Assembly (NCBI RefSeq): GCF_024362345.1
Contig: NZ_CP101505.1
Coordinates: 1,447,501 to 1,511,500, forward strand
Direction of reading: 5' to 3'
Source: Polaribacter dokdonensis
Lineage (GTDB): Bacteria; Bacteroidota; Bacteroidia; Flavobacteriales; Flavobacteriaceae
DNA: 64,000 bases
Part shown: one piece after another, positions 39,278 through 49,052 of the stretch
How the letters are laid out: every line of letters begins with the position of its first letter
How positions within the stretch are numbered: the stretch's first letter is position 1
Position numbers and translations under genes: made by a program
The notes under the pieces: generated by a model
What the model was told of the DNA's origin: nothing
Database searches by the model: none
The model's input: only the letters and a program-made list of their open reading frames with translations

Positions 39278-40330
39278 TTATTTTTCCTCGTTAAAATACA
39301 CTTTGTAATATTTCATTTTCTTTTCTTCATCATAACCTCTTTCTAAATATTCTGAGGCTGCATCTGGAGCATCAACATCTAATTTAATGCTAATATTGGT
39401 ATCTAACTTAATTTCGGTTTTAAGTTTATTTTTTTCTTTTTTTAGCACAACACCAGAAACATCAAAATTATTTCTGATTAGAACATCATTTAAATTTTCA
39501 TAATGCTTTTTATAATCTTCAAATAAATCTTTGTGTTTCTCTTCTTCAAAGATTTCATCTTTAAAATTATGATAATCTACAGCCTCATGCTCCTTAAAAT
39601 AATCTACAGTATTTGCTAAAAAATTACCTTGTTCGTGTTTTCCAAACTCAGGTTTTATCACCTCTTCTGAAAACTCTTTACACAACTCTAAATAGTTTTG
39701 TGTGTGCGAATTATAATCGTCAGCTAATTTTACACCAAGAAAATTCTTAATCCAATATTGAGCATCATAATTATTGTTATCTACAGAAAAAACTACTGTG
39801 CCTTCTGTATCTGAGGTATTTAGAATTAAACAACCTTTATCTATTTTTCTTGTTGATATTCCTTTTTGAACAACAACATCAAAACTTTCATTATCATCTA
39901 AATACGTCTGGAAGAAATCGACTTTATTTTCGATTTTAAACACACCAACTGCTTCTGTTAATACATCTTTATATTCAATACCTTCTATAAAAACCACAAT
40001 TACATCACCTGTTTTAATTTGTGCAGAATTAGACTGCTCATACAAATGATTTACCATATTTTTAGAGAACTCTACAAATGCACTTTCGTCTTTAAAAATT
40101 TCTGTAGCATAATTATTTAGCTCATTTAAACGAACATCTGCATGATGAGAAAATCGATAACTTTGAGTTAAAGAACCAAAAGGTTTTAGCAGAAAGTTCT
40201 TCATTAAATCATAACTTTCTTGATCAAAACGAATTAAATCTTCAGAAAAAACATTCTGGCCACTATTAAATTTATTAGCCACTTTATGTAAAATACACTT
40301 GGTTATTTCTGCTCTCGTTTTTTTAATCAT
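39278..40330 (-). CDS. Nucleoid-associated protein, NdpA/YejK family
   Basis: 350 aa, soluble, Asp/Glu/Lys-rich. It matches the 37-kDa nucleoid-associated family in layout: ILHKVANKFNSGQNVFSEDLI at the N-terminus, IKTGDVIVVFIEGIEYKDVL and AVGVFKIENK near 110-135, a RKIDKGCLILN stretch and a charged C-terminal half. E. coli YejK associates with the nucleoid and with topoisomerase IV; the role here is by homology. No neighbour suggests a pathway. Confidence 0.78.
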   Translation of the reverse strand: MIKKTRAEITKCILHKVANKFNSGQNVFSEDLIRFDQESYDLMKNFLLKPFGSLTQSYRFSHHADVRLNELNNYATEIFKDESAFVEFSKNMVNHLYEQSNSAQIKTGDVIVVFIEGIEYKDVLTEAVGVFKIENKVDFFQTYLDDNESFDVVVQKGISTRKIDKGCLILNTSDTEGTVVFSVDNNNYDAQYWIKNFLGVKLADDYNSHTQNYLELCKEFSEEVIKPEFGKHEQGNFLANTVDYFKEHEAVDYHNFKDEIFEEEKHKDLFEDYKKHYENLNDVLIRNNFDVSGVVLKKEKNKLKTEIKLDTNISIKLDVDAPDAASEYLERGYDEEKKMKYYKVYFNEEK

Positions 40331-40457
40331 CTCTAAAAATTTTGGAGGGTAAAAATAGAAAAAGTTTACGGCTAAAAATCTAATTGTTCATAAAAAATCA
40401 TTCTATTTATTAATGATTTTGATAAATATTTGTTGAAGAAAATTCCTGCAATTTTGA

Positions 40458-41057
40458 TTACAACTTTAATTTGAGTTGTTCAGGTAATAATTTAAATGTT
40501 TTTCGATGATGTATGGTAGCTCCAAATTCACGAATTGCAGCTCTGTGTTCTTTGGTTGGATATCCTTTATTTTTCTGCCAATTGTACATTGTAAATTCTT
40601 GATGAATCTTTTTCATATATGCATCTCTATAGGTTTTAGCTAACACTGAAGCTGCAGCAATACTTAGAAATTTGGCATCGCCTTTTACTATAGTTTCGTG
40701 AGGAATTTCTTTGTAGCTTCTAAACTTATTTCCATCAACAATAATAAATTCTGGAGCAATTTTTAAGCCACCAATAGCTCTATGCATACCTGTAATTGAA
40801 GCCTGTAACACATTTAATTGATCTACCTCATCTTGATATATGAAGGATACTGCATAAGCCAATGCTTGTTCTTCTATAATCGGTTTTAAAATCTCTCTAT
40901 TTTTTTCTGACAATTGCTTGGAATCATTCAATAGTGGATGAGAAAAATCTTTAGGTAAAATAACAGCAGCTGCAACAACTGGCCCAGACAAACAACCTCT
41001 ACCAGCTTCGTCTGTACCTGCTTCTAAAAGACAACCACTATAATTTGATTTTAACAT
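40458..41057 (-). CDS. rnhB: Ribonuclease HII
   Basis: 199 aa endonuclease cutting RNA in RNA-DNA hybrids, including single ribonucleotides. Catalytic acidic residues sit in [20 protein letters not shown] (the GTDEAGRG metal site), IIVDGNKF and [12 protein letters not shown]. The length is normal. It is divergent from the porin gene with an approximately 100-nt spacer. Confidence 0.96.
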   Translation of the reverse strand: MLKSNYSGCLLEAGTDEAGRGCLSGPVVAAAVILPKDFSHPLLNDSKQLSEKNREILKPIIEEQALAYAVSFIYQDEVDQLNVLQASITGMHRAIGGLKIAPEFIIVDGNKFRSYKEIPHETIVKGDAKFLSIAAASVLAKTYRDAYMKKIHQEFTMYNWQKNKGYPTKEHRAAIREFGATIHHRKTFKLLPEQLKLKL

Positions 41058-41156
41058 ATTGCAAAGAAAATAAAATTATAATTAACAGATATACATATAA
41101 TTATTAACTACAATTTTCGTTTAATTATTTTACATTTGCCTTTGTTGATTTTTGGG

Positions 41157-43130
41157 ATGAAAAAAACGTTTGTACTTTCTTTTTTGATATTTATATTTTC
41201 ACTGAGCAGCTTGCATAGTCAAAGAAAACTAGGTGCAGGTGCTAAAAGAGAACAAACCACTAGAATAGGTTTAGATGGTAAAGTTGATACCTTAAATACA
41301 AAAGGTTCTACCAAAGTTATTTTGTCTGGCAAAACCAAATGGACAGATTATAAAATTATTTCTCATAGCAGAGATACTACGTATATAGATACTACTCTTA
41401 CGTTACAAAAAGATTATAAATTCAATTATTTAAGAACAGATAATTTTGAGTTATTACCTTTTCATAATCAAGGGCAAACCTTTAATAACTTAGGCTATAG
41501 TTACAATAATATATTGCGTTTACCAGATTTTGGGTTTAGTGCAAAACAGGTAAGTTATTTAGAAGTTGATGACATTAATTATTTTGATGTACCTACACCC
41601 ACTTCAGAAATTATGTACAGAACTGGCTTGCAACAGGGTCAGGTTGTAGATGCCATTTTTACACTAAACTTTTCAAAAAGATTAAATGTTTCACTTTCCT
41701 ACAAAGGTCTTAGATCTTTGGGTGCCTATAGAAATTCCTTAGTAAGTAATGGTAATTTTAGAGGAACATTTAGATATAGAACTAAGAATAATCAATATGA
41801 AATTAGAGGGCATTTAACTACACAAGATTTCTTTCATCAGGAAAATGGTGGTTTAACTGCAGAAGCCTTAGATAACTTTATTAATGAAGACCCAAATTTT
41901 GATCAACGTTCTAGGTTAGATGTAAATCTAAATGATGCACAAAGTCAGTTTGATGCTACAAGAATATATTTAGAGCATAGCTATAAACTCTTGGCCAATA
42001 AAGACTCATTGTCTGACAAGGATTTTAGCAACTTAAAAATAGGTCATATTTTCACCAATGAAAACAAGAGTTATGGATTTAGCCAAACTACAAATACAAC
42101 TGCAATTTTTGGTGATGTAAATGCTACTGATGCTTCAAATAAAGATGCAGATAGTAAGTTAACGAATAATGAATTTAATTTGGAGTTCAACTCTAAATAT
42201 GTACTGGGTAAATTTAAAGCGAAAGTAAATTTAACGAGTTATAACTATGGTTATGATAGTATTCTAAATCAGAATAGTACCATCAACAAATTAAGATTAG
42301 AAAGCAATGCTATTTCTTTAGGTGCAGATTGGAATGCTAGAATTAAAAACTTTAATTTAAATGCAGATGCTTCTATAACTCCAGGTTCTGGAAGGTTGTC
42401 TGGAAATTATATAAGAGGTACAGCAGTTTACGCAAAAGACAGTTTATTTGCAATTAAAGGATCTTTATTACTTAGTTCAAAATCGCCAAATTTTAATACA
42501 CTTTTACATCAAAGCATTTATGATGATTACAATTGGCAAAACGAATTTAGCAATATAAACACAAGAGATTTGGGTTTTGCATTTAGTTCTAAATGGTTAA
42601 ATGGAGCTGTAAATTTTACAAACATAGACAACTATACTTATTTTGATGAAGACAGCAAACCTCAGCAATTTGCAAACCAAATTACTTATTTAAAAGTAAA
42701 AGCAAATCGTGAGTTTAAGTTCTGGAAATTGGCTTTAGACAATACAGTCATGTACCAAAATGTTAGCAGTGGAAGTTCGGTTTTTAGAGTACCTGAGTTT
42801 GTAACTAGAAACACTTTCTATTATGCAGATAATTGGTTTAAAGGTGATGCCATGTTTGTGAATATTGGTGTAACTTTTAAATACTTTACAAAGTATAATG
42901 CTAATGCCTATAACCCTTTATTATCTGAGTTTAGACTTCAAAATGATGAAGAAATCGGATTTCCTACAGTAGATGTATTTTTTAATGCAAGAGTAAGAAG
43001 AACACGTTTGTATTTAAAGGTAGATAATGTAACTTCTGGTTTTACCAAAAAGAATTATTTTTCTGCTCCAAATTATCCTTACAGAGACTTTACAGTACGT
43101 TTTGGATTGGTTTGGAACTGGTTTATATAA
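41157..43130 (+). CDS. Putative outer-membrane porin (Bacteroidota type)
   Basis: 657 aa from the ATG chosen here. An upstream in-frame TTG would add MPLLIFG in front of a complete signal peptide (MKKTFVLSFLIFIFSLSSLHS), so it is not used. The mature part has alternating aromatic beta-strand patterns (YNYGYDSILNQN, LRLESNAISLGADWNAR) and ends FGLVWNWFI, an aromatic C-terminus as in outer-membrane barrels. It resembles the Bacteroidota 'putative porin' family. Solute unknown. A small membrane protein follows after about 20 nt. Confidence 0.85.
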   Translation: MKKTFVLSFLIFIFSLSSLHSQRKLGAGAKREQTTRIGLDGKVDTLNTKGSTKVILSGKTKWTDYKIISHSRDTTYIDTTLTLQKDYKFNYLRTDNFELLPFHNQGQTFNNLGYSYNNILRLPDFGFSAKQVSYLEVDDINYFDVPTPTSEIMYRTGLQQGQVVDAIFTLNFSKRLNVSLSYKGLRSLGAYRNSLVSNGNFRGTFRYRTKNNQYEIRGHLTTQDFFHQENGGLTAEALDNFINEDPNFDQRSRLDVNLNDAQSQFDATRIYLEHSYKLLANKDSLSDKDFSNLKIGHIFTNENKSYGFSQTTNTTAIFGDVNATDASNKDADSKLTNNEFNLEFNSKYVLGKFKAKVNLTSYNYGYDSILNQNSTINKLRLESNAISLGADWNARIKNFNLNADASITPGSGRLSGNYIRGTAVYAKDSLFAIKGSLLLSSKSPNFNTLLHQSIYDDYNWQNEFSNINTRDLGFAFSSKWLNGAVNFTNIDNYTYFDEDSKPQQFANQITYLKVKANREFKFWKLALDNTVMYQNVSSGSSVFRVPEFVTRNTFYYADNWFKGDAMFVNIGVTFKYFTKYNANAYNPLLSEFRLQNDEEIGFPTVDVFFNARVRRTRLYLKVDNVTSGFTKKNYFSAPNYPYRDFTVRFGLVWNWFI

Positions 43131-43151
43131 ACCAAAACCATAGTATTCTTG

Positions 43152-43397
43152 ATGATTAAACAACTAAAAAATAACTGGAAAATTTTTCTAATAGCAAGCT
43201 TAACTTTAGGTTTAGCACCTTTTAATCCTCCACATTTATTGGGTAAAATTCAATGGATTTTAGGAGGTAATGCTTTTTCTTCTGATAAAGGCATGCAAGC
43301 TCAAGATTGGTTTGATGTGTTACTCCATGGTTTACCTTGGCTACTTTTACTATTATCAGGTATCTTAAACCTAACTAGTCAAAAGAAAACACAATAA
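43152..43397 (+). CDS. Small membrane protein, unknown
   Basis: 81 aa. Two hydrophobic helices (about 10-27 and 58-72) flank a loop with LGKIQWILGGNAFSSDKGMQAQDWFDVLLHG. The first ATG is used; a TTG one codon earlier is possible. Similar short proteins occur in flavobacteria, but I know no function. It lies 21 nt after the porin on the same strand and converges on the PAP2 gene. Confidence 0.75.
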   Translation: MIKQLKNNWKIFLIASLTLGLAPFNPPHLLGKIQWILGGNAFSSDKGMQAQDWFDVLLHGLPWLLLLLSGILNLTSQKKTQ

Positions 43398-43399
43398 TT

Positions 43400-44128
43400 C
43401 TATGTATTAGGGTCTTCTTTAAATACCTTTAAAATATTAAGGATTAGTATACAGAAAACTACCCAAATAAAACCAGCTACAAAACCACCAACAATATCAG
43501 AAGGAAAATGTACACCTAGATAAATTCGGCTGATTCCAATACTGAAAATAAGCGCTAACAACACTGTAGTTAAAACGAATTTTAAGCCTTTACTGATTTT
43601 AAAAGTAAAGATTAAATAAATTAAAAACCCGTAGAAAGCCATTGCTGTCATTGCATGTCCACTAGGGTAACTTAATGTTTTTACAGTAACTAAATGCTCT
43701 AATGTTGGTCTTTCTCTATTAATAATCTCTTTTAAAATTAGGTTAGAACTTAACGCTAAAATTAAAATTGATGACAATTGCAAAACGTATTTCCAATTCT
43801 TAAAAAAAAGGTAAAATAAAATAGAACAAACAGAAAATACTATTAGATAACCTAAAGCATCACCAACATCTGTTACAAATTTGAAATAGGTAGTAAGAGA
43901 CTCTGATCTAAAACTAGTTACATATTCACTTACGCTTGTATCAAACTCAGATAATAAATCTGTATGTAAGTTTCTAGTTAGTTTTAGAAAAAACTTTATA
44001 CCAAATACAACAACCAATAAAGTAACTAGTACAGTAATGATATAAGGAACTTTACTATCATATTTATGAAATTTTTGAGATAGAAACTCTTTAAATTTTG
44101 AAATAAATAATTTAAGCTGTTGGTACAT
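43400..44128 (-). CDS. PAP2-family membrane phosphatase
   Basis: 242 aa with about six membrane helices. The three acid phosphatase motifs are present: KEIINRERP (KxxxxxxRP), YPSGHAMTA (PSGH) and SRIYLGVHFPSD (SRxxxxxHxxxD). Candidate substrates are phosphatidic acid, phosphatidylglycerol phosphate or undecaprenyl pyrophosphate; the sequence does not decide. The active site faces the periplasm in this family. It lies 21 nt beyond the GNAT gene, probably in one transcript with GNAT and NhaC. Confidence 0.92.
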   Translation of the reverse strand: MYQQLKLFISKFKEFLSQKFHKYDSKVPYIITVLVTLLVVVFGIKFFLKLTRNLHTDLLSEFDTSVSEYVTSFRSESLTTYFKFVTDVGDALGYLIVFSVCSILFYLFFKNWKYVLQLSSILILALSSNLILKEIINRERPTLEHLVTVKTLSYPSGHAMTAMAFYGFLIYLIFTFKISKGLKFVLTTVLLALIFSIGISRIYLGVHFPSDIVGGFVAGFIWVVFCILILNILKVFKEDPNT

Positions 44129-44149
44129 AAAAATTAAGTTATCTTTTAT

Positions 44150-44608
44150 TTATGAAATAGAGGATAAATCTAATTTCATAACTGGTAAAAACCTGTTTTT
44201 AACAGAACTTTCTTTTTGATTAATACTATAAAATCCTTTTGATTTATAGAAGGCCTCTGCATTAGGATCTGCCAACAAAGTTATTGTTTTTACATTTAAT
44301 TGCTTTGCTTCAGAAATTGCATGCTGTATTAATTGATTACCAAAACCTTTACCAATAAAATTTGGTTTTACAAATAAAAACTCTAGTTCAATAGCCGCAT
44401 TTTTTGGCTGATTGAGAATGTAAAAGCCAACTGTTTCATCATCACATAAAACTTTATAACAAAGAAGTTTTGCAATCATGTTTTTGGTAACAGTTAAATC
44501 ATCTTGCCAACTATTGAGCAATTCTAAACTGTAACCCCAAAAAGATTTAGATTCTATAGCAATATCTGTAAGTAATTGTGCATCTAAAGTAGTTGCTTTT
44601 ACAATCAT
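44150..44608 (-). CDS. GNAT-family N-acetyltransferase
   Basis: 152 aa, single GNAT domain. Motif A (acetyl-CoA pyrophosphate loop) is LFVKPNFIGKGFGNQLIQHA, preceded by the beta4 strand AIELEF. The C-terminal AFYKSKGFYSIN segment is the usual motif B. Substrate unknown. It lies 1 nt after the NhaC stop, tightly linked on the minus strand. Confidence 0.9.
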   Translation of the reverse strand: MIVKATTLDAQLLTDIAIESKSFWGYSLELLNSWQDDLTVTKNMIAKLLCYKVLCDDETVGFYILNQPKNAAIELEFLFVKPNFIGKGFGNQLIQHAISEAKQLNVKTITLLADPNAEAFYKSKGFYSINQKESSVKNRFLPVMKLDLSSIS

Positions 44609-44609
44609 C

Positions 44610-46079
44610 TTACTTAGCTCTAAGCATTCTAATCTTTAAGTTTAAAGCTGCAAAAAGCAAAGTAGTAAATGGGCTTAACCAGTTAAAGATAGCATATAAA
44701 AAATATTCTCCTACTCCTACTCCTAAAACTCCAGATTGATAAGCTCCACAAGTATTCCAAGGAATTAAAACCGAAGTTACAGTACCAGAATCTTCTAAAG
44801 TTCTACTTAAATTTTCTGGTGCTAAACCTTTATCTTCATAAGCTTGTTTAAACATTTTACCAGGTATAACTAATGCTAAATACTGATCTGAAGCTACAAT
44901 ATTTAAACCCAAACAACTTACAACAGTACTTGCAAATAAGCCAAATATTGATGAAGCTACAGACAATAAACTTTTTGTGATTTTTGCTAAAGCTCCAATA
45001 GCGTCCATAATTCCACCAAAAACCATAGCACAGACAATTAAAAAGATTGTCCAAAGCATACCATTCATTCCACCAGCAGCAAAAAGCTCTGTAAGTTTTT
45101 CATCATCTGTTTCAATTTGAGTGTCTGTTAATATAGAATTGACAATTGTTTGAAATTTAGAATCAGACAAACTTTCTAAAACATCTCCTTGAAATATAAA
45201 TGCAAATATAGCAGCTAAAATTACCCCAACTCCTAAAGCCATTAATGGTTTTGTTTTCATTAAAATCATGGCTATAACAGCTACAGGTACAATAAATAAC
45301 AATGGAGTAATATTGAATGTATTGTCTATAGAAACCAATAAATTACTAACGTCTGCACTACCAGAAGTATCTATAGTTCCACTTAAAACTGCAAATACAA
45401 TTAGAGTAATTACTATAGTTGGCACTGTTGTATATGCCATGTATTTTATGTGTGTAAATAAATCAGTACCAGCCATTGCTGGCGCTAAATTTGTTGTGTC
45501 TGATAATGGAGACATTTTATCACCAAAATAAGCTCCTGAAATTACAGCTCCTGCAATCATTCCTGGTGGAATACCCAATGCACTTCCTATACCAATTAAA
45601 GCAATACCCACTGTTGCAGAAGTTGTCCAAGAACTACCTGTTGCAATAGAAATTATAGCTGCTATAATAACAGATGCAGGTAAAAATACTGCAGGACTTA
45701 GAACTTGCAAACCATAATAAACCATTGCAGGTATAATACCACTAACTAACCAAGAACCAGCTAAAGCACCCACTAAGAATAATATTAAAATGGGTACAAA
45801 AACGCTTTTCCAGTTTTCCCAAACTTCTGCAGCCATTCTAGAAATTGTAACTTTATTAAAGAAGCCAACAACAGCAGAAACCAAACCACCTATTAATAAG
45901 ATGTACTGATTTGTATATGCACCAAACCATTCTTGCCCTTCAACAAAGAAGATGTTATAAGCCAATAAACCCATTAAAATAATTACAGGAATTAAAGATT
46001 CGAATAAACTTAGCTCTTTATTTTCAACAATTTTCTGATCGTTAATCTCTATCTCAGAAAGGTTTTTATTCTCTTGCAT
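44610..46079 (-). CDS. NhaC-family Na+/H+ antiporter
   Basis: 489 aa from the ATG at 46079 (MQENKNLSEIEIND). An in-frame TTG 18 codons upstream would add an unlikely MICIAFCKIV leader. About 11-12 membrane helices. Family features include ATGSSWTTSATVGIALIGIG, GAVISGAYFGDKMSPLSDTTNLAP and the late ASDQYLALVIPGKMFKQAYED with PENLSRTLEDSGTVTSVLIPWNTCG. Inner-membrane sodium (or malate/lactate-coupled) exchange, fitting a marine cell. Leads the nhaC-GNAT-PAP2 run. Confidence 0.92.
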   Translation of the reverse strand: MQENKNLSEIEINDQKIVENKELSLFESLIPVIILMGLLAYNIFFVEGQEWFGAYTNQYILLIGGLVSAVVGFFNKVTISRMAAEVWENWKSVFVPILILFLVGALAGSWLVSGIIPAMVYYGLQVLSPAVFLPASVIIAAIISIATGSSWTTSATVGIALIGIGSALGIPPGMIAGAVISGAYFGDKMSPLSDTTNLAPAMAGTDLFTHIKYMAYTTVPTIVITLIVFAVLSGTIDTSGSADVSNLLVSIDNTFNITPLLFIVPVAVIAMILMKTKPLMALGVGVILAAIFAFIFQGDVLESLSDSKFQTIVNSILTDTQIETDDEKLTELFAAGGMNGMLWTIFLIVCAMVFGGIMDAIGALAKITKSLLSVASSIFGLFASTVVSCLGLNIVASDQYLALVIPGKMFKQAYEDKGLAPENLSRTLEDSGTVTSVLIPWNTCGAYQSGVLGVGVGEYFLYAIFNWLSPFTTLLFAALNLKIRMLRAK

Positions 46080-46157
46080 ATCGTATAAATTCTTCTGTAA
46101 TGTTACGATTTTACAGAATGCTATGCAAATCAAATTGGTTCACCTATTTTTGTAAAT

Positions 46158-47180
46158 ATGGATTCATTAACTCAAATTATTTTAGGTGCTGCTTGTGGAG
46201 AAGCTGTGCTTGGTAAAAAAATTGGAAACAAAGCTCTTTTGTTTGGAGCTATTGGTGGTACAATTCCTGATTTAGATGTTTTTATTGGCAAATGGATTTA
46301 TAATAATGAAATACAAGCCATGGCTTTTCATAGAGGTTTTATGCACTCCATTTTATTTGCGCTTTTGGGATGTTTTCTCTTTGGATGGCTTACCTACAAG
46401 TTATATAATACTGGTAAAAGAAAAGAAACCACAGTTCTAAAAGATTGGATTTTACTTTTCTTTTGGGCCATATTTACGCATCCTATTTTAGATTGTTTTA
46501 CTCCTTATGGAACACAACTTTTTACACCTTTTACCAATTATAGAGTTGCTTTTAACACAATCTCAGTTGCAGACCCTTTATATACACTTCCGTTTTTAAT
46601 TTGTATGATTGTTTTAATGTTCTATAATAGAACTAAAACCAAACGTAAATCTTGGTTAAAAACAGGTATTTATCTAAGCTCTATTTACCTGATTTTTACA
46701 GTGATTAATAAAGTTTATATTGATAGCGTGTTTGAAAAATCATTTAAAAAAGCAGGAATAAACATAGAACGATTTTCTGCACAACCTACCATTTTAAATA
46801 ACATACTTTGGTATGCAGTTGCAGAAACAGAAGAACAATATCACTTAACTTTTTATTCTTTATTAGATGATAAATCTATTAGCGATAAATTTATAACTGT
46901 AGAAAAAAACCATTCAATAATTGATATGGCTGACACCAATTTACAAACCCTAGCTTGGTTCAGCAATCAATATTTTAACATCATCAAAAAAGATAAAGTT
47001 GGCACTTACAAATATGTAGATTTACGTTATCCAATGCTAAACCCTGATGATTTAAATTCCTCTATATTTAACTTTACCATCTACAATGAAAATAATGAAT
47101 GGGATATTTTACCATTTGATGGAAATCCGCCAAATAAAGAGGATTTTGCCATTTTTATAGAACGCTTAAAAGGAATTTAG
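46158..47180 (+). CDS. YdjM-type membrane-bound metal-dependent hydrolase
   Basis: 340 aa. The N-terminus MDSLTQIILGAACGEAVLGKKIGNKALLFGAIGGTIPDLD with AFHRGFMHSI and FTHPILDCFTPYGTQLF carries the conserved His/Asp residues of the LexA-binding, inner-membrane hydrolase family (DUF457/YdjM). About four to five N-terminal helices are followed by a soluble C-terminal part. Biochemical activity is not established for the family. Its last 4 nt overlap the stop of the convergent PLP enzyme gene. Confidence 0.88.
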   Translation: MDSLTQIILGAACGEAVLGKKIGNKALLFGAIGGTIPDLDVFIGKWIYNNEIQAMAFHRGFMHSILFALLGCFLFGWLTYKLYNTGKRKETTVLKDWILLFFWAIFTHPILDCFTPYGTQLFTPFTNYRVAFNTISVADPLYTLPFLICMIVLMFYNRTKTKRKSWLKTGIYLSSIYLIFTVINKVYIDSVFEKSFKKAGINIERFSAQPTILNNILWYAVAETEEQYHLTFYSLLDDKSISDKFITVEKNHSIIDMADTNLQTLAWFSNQYFNIIKKDKVGTYKYVDLRYPMLNPDDLNSSIFNFTIYNENNEWDILPFDGNPPNKEDFAIFIERLKGI

Positions 47181-48382
47181 GCTTTTAAAACACCAACCTC
47201 AATCATACATTTTTTCATCATTTCGTAAGTACGTTCTATATTATTATCCAATCCAATAGAGAACCTTATTAAACCATCTGATAGTCCCATTTCCTTTTGT
47301 TCATCTTCAGGTATTTCTGATGATGTAGAACTTCCTGGAGCAGAAAATAGTGTTTTGTAAAACCCTAAACTCACAGCCAAATAACCTAAGTTTTTTTCTT
47401 GCATTAACTCCATTAATGTATTTGCTTTTTCTAAAGAACCAACATCTACAGTAAGCATTCCACCAAAACCATATTCTGCATTCATCATCGACTTAAATAA
47501 TTGATGTGAAGAATGAGATGCTAAACCAGGATAAACAGTTTTTAATCCATCAGCCTGAAATTTTTCAGCCAAAAAACTCGCATTAAAACTATGTTGTTTC
47601 ATTCTAATATGAAGCGTTCTCATATTTTTTAAAACGGATGAAGCTCTTAAACTATCCATAGTTGACCCCAACAACATACAGGCACCATCGTTTACATTTC
47701 TTAAATCATTTATAAACTCTTGTGTACCACAAACTACACCTCCAACAGTATCTGAGGAACCATTAATGAATTTTGTTAAACTATGAATTACTATATCTGC
47801 ACCTAATTTTGCAGGTGAAATTGATAATGGAGAAAAAGTATTATCTACAACTAGCTTTAAATTGTGTTTTTTAGCTATAGCAGATAAGCCTTTAATATCT
47901 GCAACCTCTAAAAGCGGATTACTTACAGATTCGCAATATATAACTTTGGTGTTTTTAGTAATTGCTGCTTCTACAACCTCTAATTTTGTGATGTCTACAA
48001 ACGTAGTCTCTATACCTAATTTAGGTGTAAAGTTTTTTAGAAAAGCGTATGTACCACCATAAATAGTTCTACTAGAAACAATATGATCATTTGCTCCACA
48101 CAGCTGCAATAAAACAGGTGTTATAGCTCCCATTCCTGAAGCTGTAACATTTGCGGTTTCTGTACCTTCCATTGCTGCTAAAGCTTCACCTAAATATAAA
48201 TTTGAAGGTGTTGAATGACGTGAATATAAATAACAACCATCTGCATTACCCTCAAACGTATCAAACATTGTTTTTGCTGATAAAAAAGTATAGGTAGATG
48301 AATCTGAAATGGAAGGATTTACACCTCCAAATTCTCCAAAATATTGTAAATCTTGTATTTGATCTGCTGGATTATAACTCAT
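47177..48382 (-). CDS. Cys/Met metabolism PLP enzyme, methionine gamma-lyase-like
   Basis: 401 aa fold-type I PLP enzyme of the cystathionine gamma-synthase/methionine gamma-lyase family. PLP lysine K204 sits in IHSLTKFINGSSD; YSRHSTPSNLYLGEALAAMEGTE and ASGMGAI are the phosphate-binding parts. Which reaction (methionine gamma-lyase, cystathionine lyase or homocysteine synthase) cannot be fixed from sequence; SSDTVGGVVCG and the lack of a met cluster favour a catabolic lyase releasing methanethiol, by inference. Divergent from an Lrp/AsnC regulator, a common arrangement for amino acid-responsive control. Confidence 0.85.
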   Translation of the reverse strand: MSYNPADQIQDLQYFGEFGGVNPSISDSSTYTFLSAKTMFDTFEGNADGCYLYSRHSTPSNLYLGEALAAMEGTETANVTASGMGAITPVLLQLCGANDHIVSSRTIYGGTYAFLKNFTPKLGIETTFVDITKLEVVEAAITKNTKVIYCESVSNPLLEVADIKGLSAIAKKHNLKLVVDNTFSPLSISPAKLGADIVIHSLTKFINGSSDTVGGVVCGTQEFINDLRNVNDGACMLLGSTMDSLRASSVLKNMRTLHIRMKQHSFNASFLAEKFQADGLKTVYPGLASHSSHQLFKSMMNAEYGFGGMLTVDVGSLEKANTLMELMQEKNLGYLAVSLGFYKTLFSAPGSSTSSEIPEDEQKEMGLSDGLIRFSIGLDNNIERTYEMMKKCMIEVGVLKA

Positions 48383-48416
48383 AATTCTGTTTTTTATTTA
48401 TAGTAAAATAACAATC

Positions 48417-48468
48417 AAATAGAATATTTATCAAATCATAAAGTAAAATATAGTTTATTATTCTATTT
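48417..48468. promoter_or_regulatory. Inverted repeat between the lyase and Lrp genes
   Basis: AAATAGAATA (48417-48426) and TATTCTATTT (48459-48468) are exact 10-bp inverted repeats whose starts are 42 bp apart, about four helical turns. AGTAAAATA is additionally repeated directly between and beside them (near 48402 and 48441). AT-rich, helically phased sites fit Lrp-family binding. The identity of the binding protein is inferred from the adjacent gene. Confidence 0.5.
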
Positions 48469-48539
48469 TTAAATACTTTAATAGTGTTATTGTTTATATT
48501 TATAATAATTTTTATTATTCTTAGAAAAAATTACATTTT

Positions 48540-48998
48540 ATGAAATTAGATGTTATAGATAAAAAACTAATTAACTTACTTCAAGACAACAGTAAACAAA
48601 CTACAAAGCAATTATCGCTTCAACTTAATTTATCTGTAACTGCAGTTTATGAGAGAATTAAAAAATTAGAAAAAGAACGAGTTATAGAAAAGTATGTAGC
48701 AATTATAAATAAGAATAAAATAGAAAAGTCTTTCTTAGTTTTTTGTCATGTAAAACTAATACAACACACCAAAGAAAACGTAAACACCTTTGAAAGAGAA
48801 ATATTAAAACTAGAAGAAGTATCTGAATGTTTTCATGTAAGTGGGGAATACGATTATATCTTAAAAATTTTTGTGAAAGATATGGAGCAATACAGATCTT
48901 TTATGGTTACCAAATTAACAGCTATAAAATATATAGGAAGTACTCATAGTACTTTTGCCATAGAAAAAGTGAAGAACACAACTGCAATTCATTTATAA
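48540..48998 (+). CDS. Lrp/AsnC family transcriptional regulator
   Basis: 152 aa. N-terminal winged helix-turn-helix (LDVIDKKLINLLQDNSKQTTKQLSLQLNLSVTAVYERIKKLE, about 3-44) and a C-terminal RAM ligand-binding domain (VSECFHVSGEYDYILKIFVKDMEQYRSF). Probably senses an amino acid and controls the divergent PLP lyase and itself through the repeats in the 157-nt spacer. A terminator follows directly. Confidence 0.95.
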   Translation: MKLDVIDKKLINLLQDNSKQTTKQLSLQLNLSVTAVYERIKKLEKERVIEKYVAIINKNKIEKSFLVFCHVKLIQHTKENVNTFEREILKLEEVSECFHVSGEYDYILKIFVKDMEQYRSFMVTKLTAIKYIGSTHSTFAIEKVKNTTAIHL

Positions 48999-49000
48999 TA

Positions 49001-49032
49001 AAAAACCCAAAACATTTAGTTTTGGGTTTTTT
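49001..49032 (+). terminator. Bidirectional terminator after the Lrp gene
   Basis: AAAAACCCAAAAC-ATTTA-GTTTTGGGTTTTT. It lies between the Lrp gene stop and the convergent DUF3857 gene. Confidence 0.88.
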
Positions 49033-49052
49033 ATTAAATTAAGTATTTCAAA

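Noticed and set aside
41136..41156. Longer start (TTG) for the porin gene
   Set aside because: It would put seven residues in front of a complete signal peptide; the ATG at 41157 is the sensible start.
46080..46133. Longer start (TTG) for the NhaC gene
   Set aside because: The extra 18 residues (MICIAFCKIV...) do not fit the family and the internal ATG at 46079 gives a normal N-terminus.
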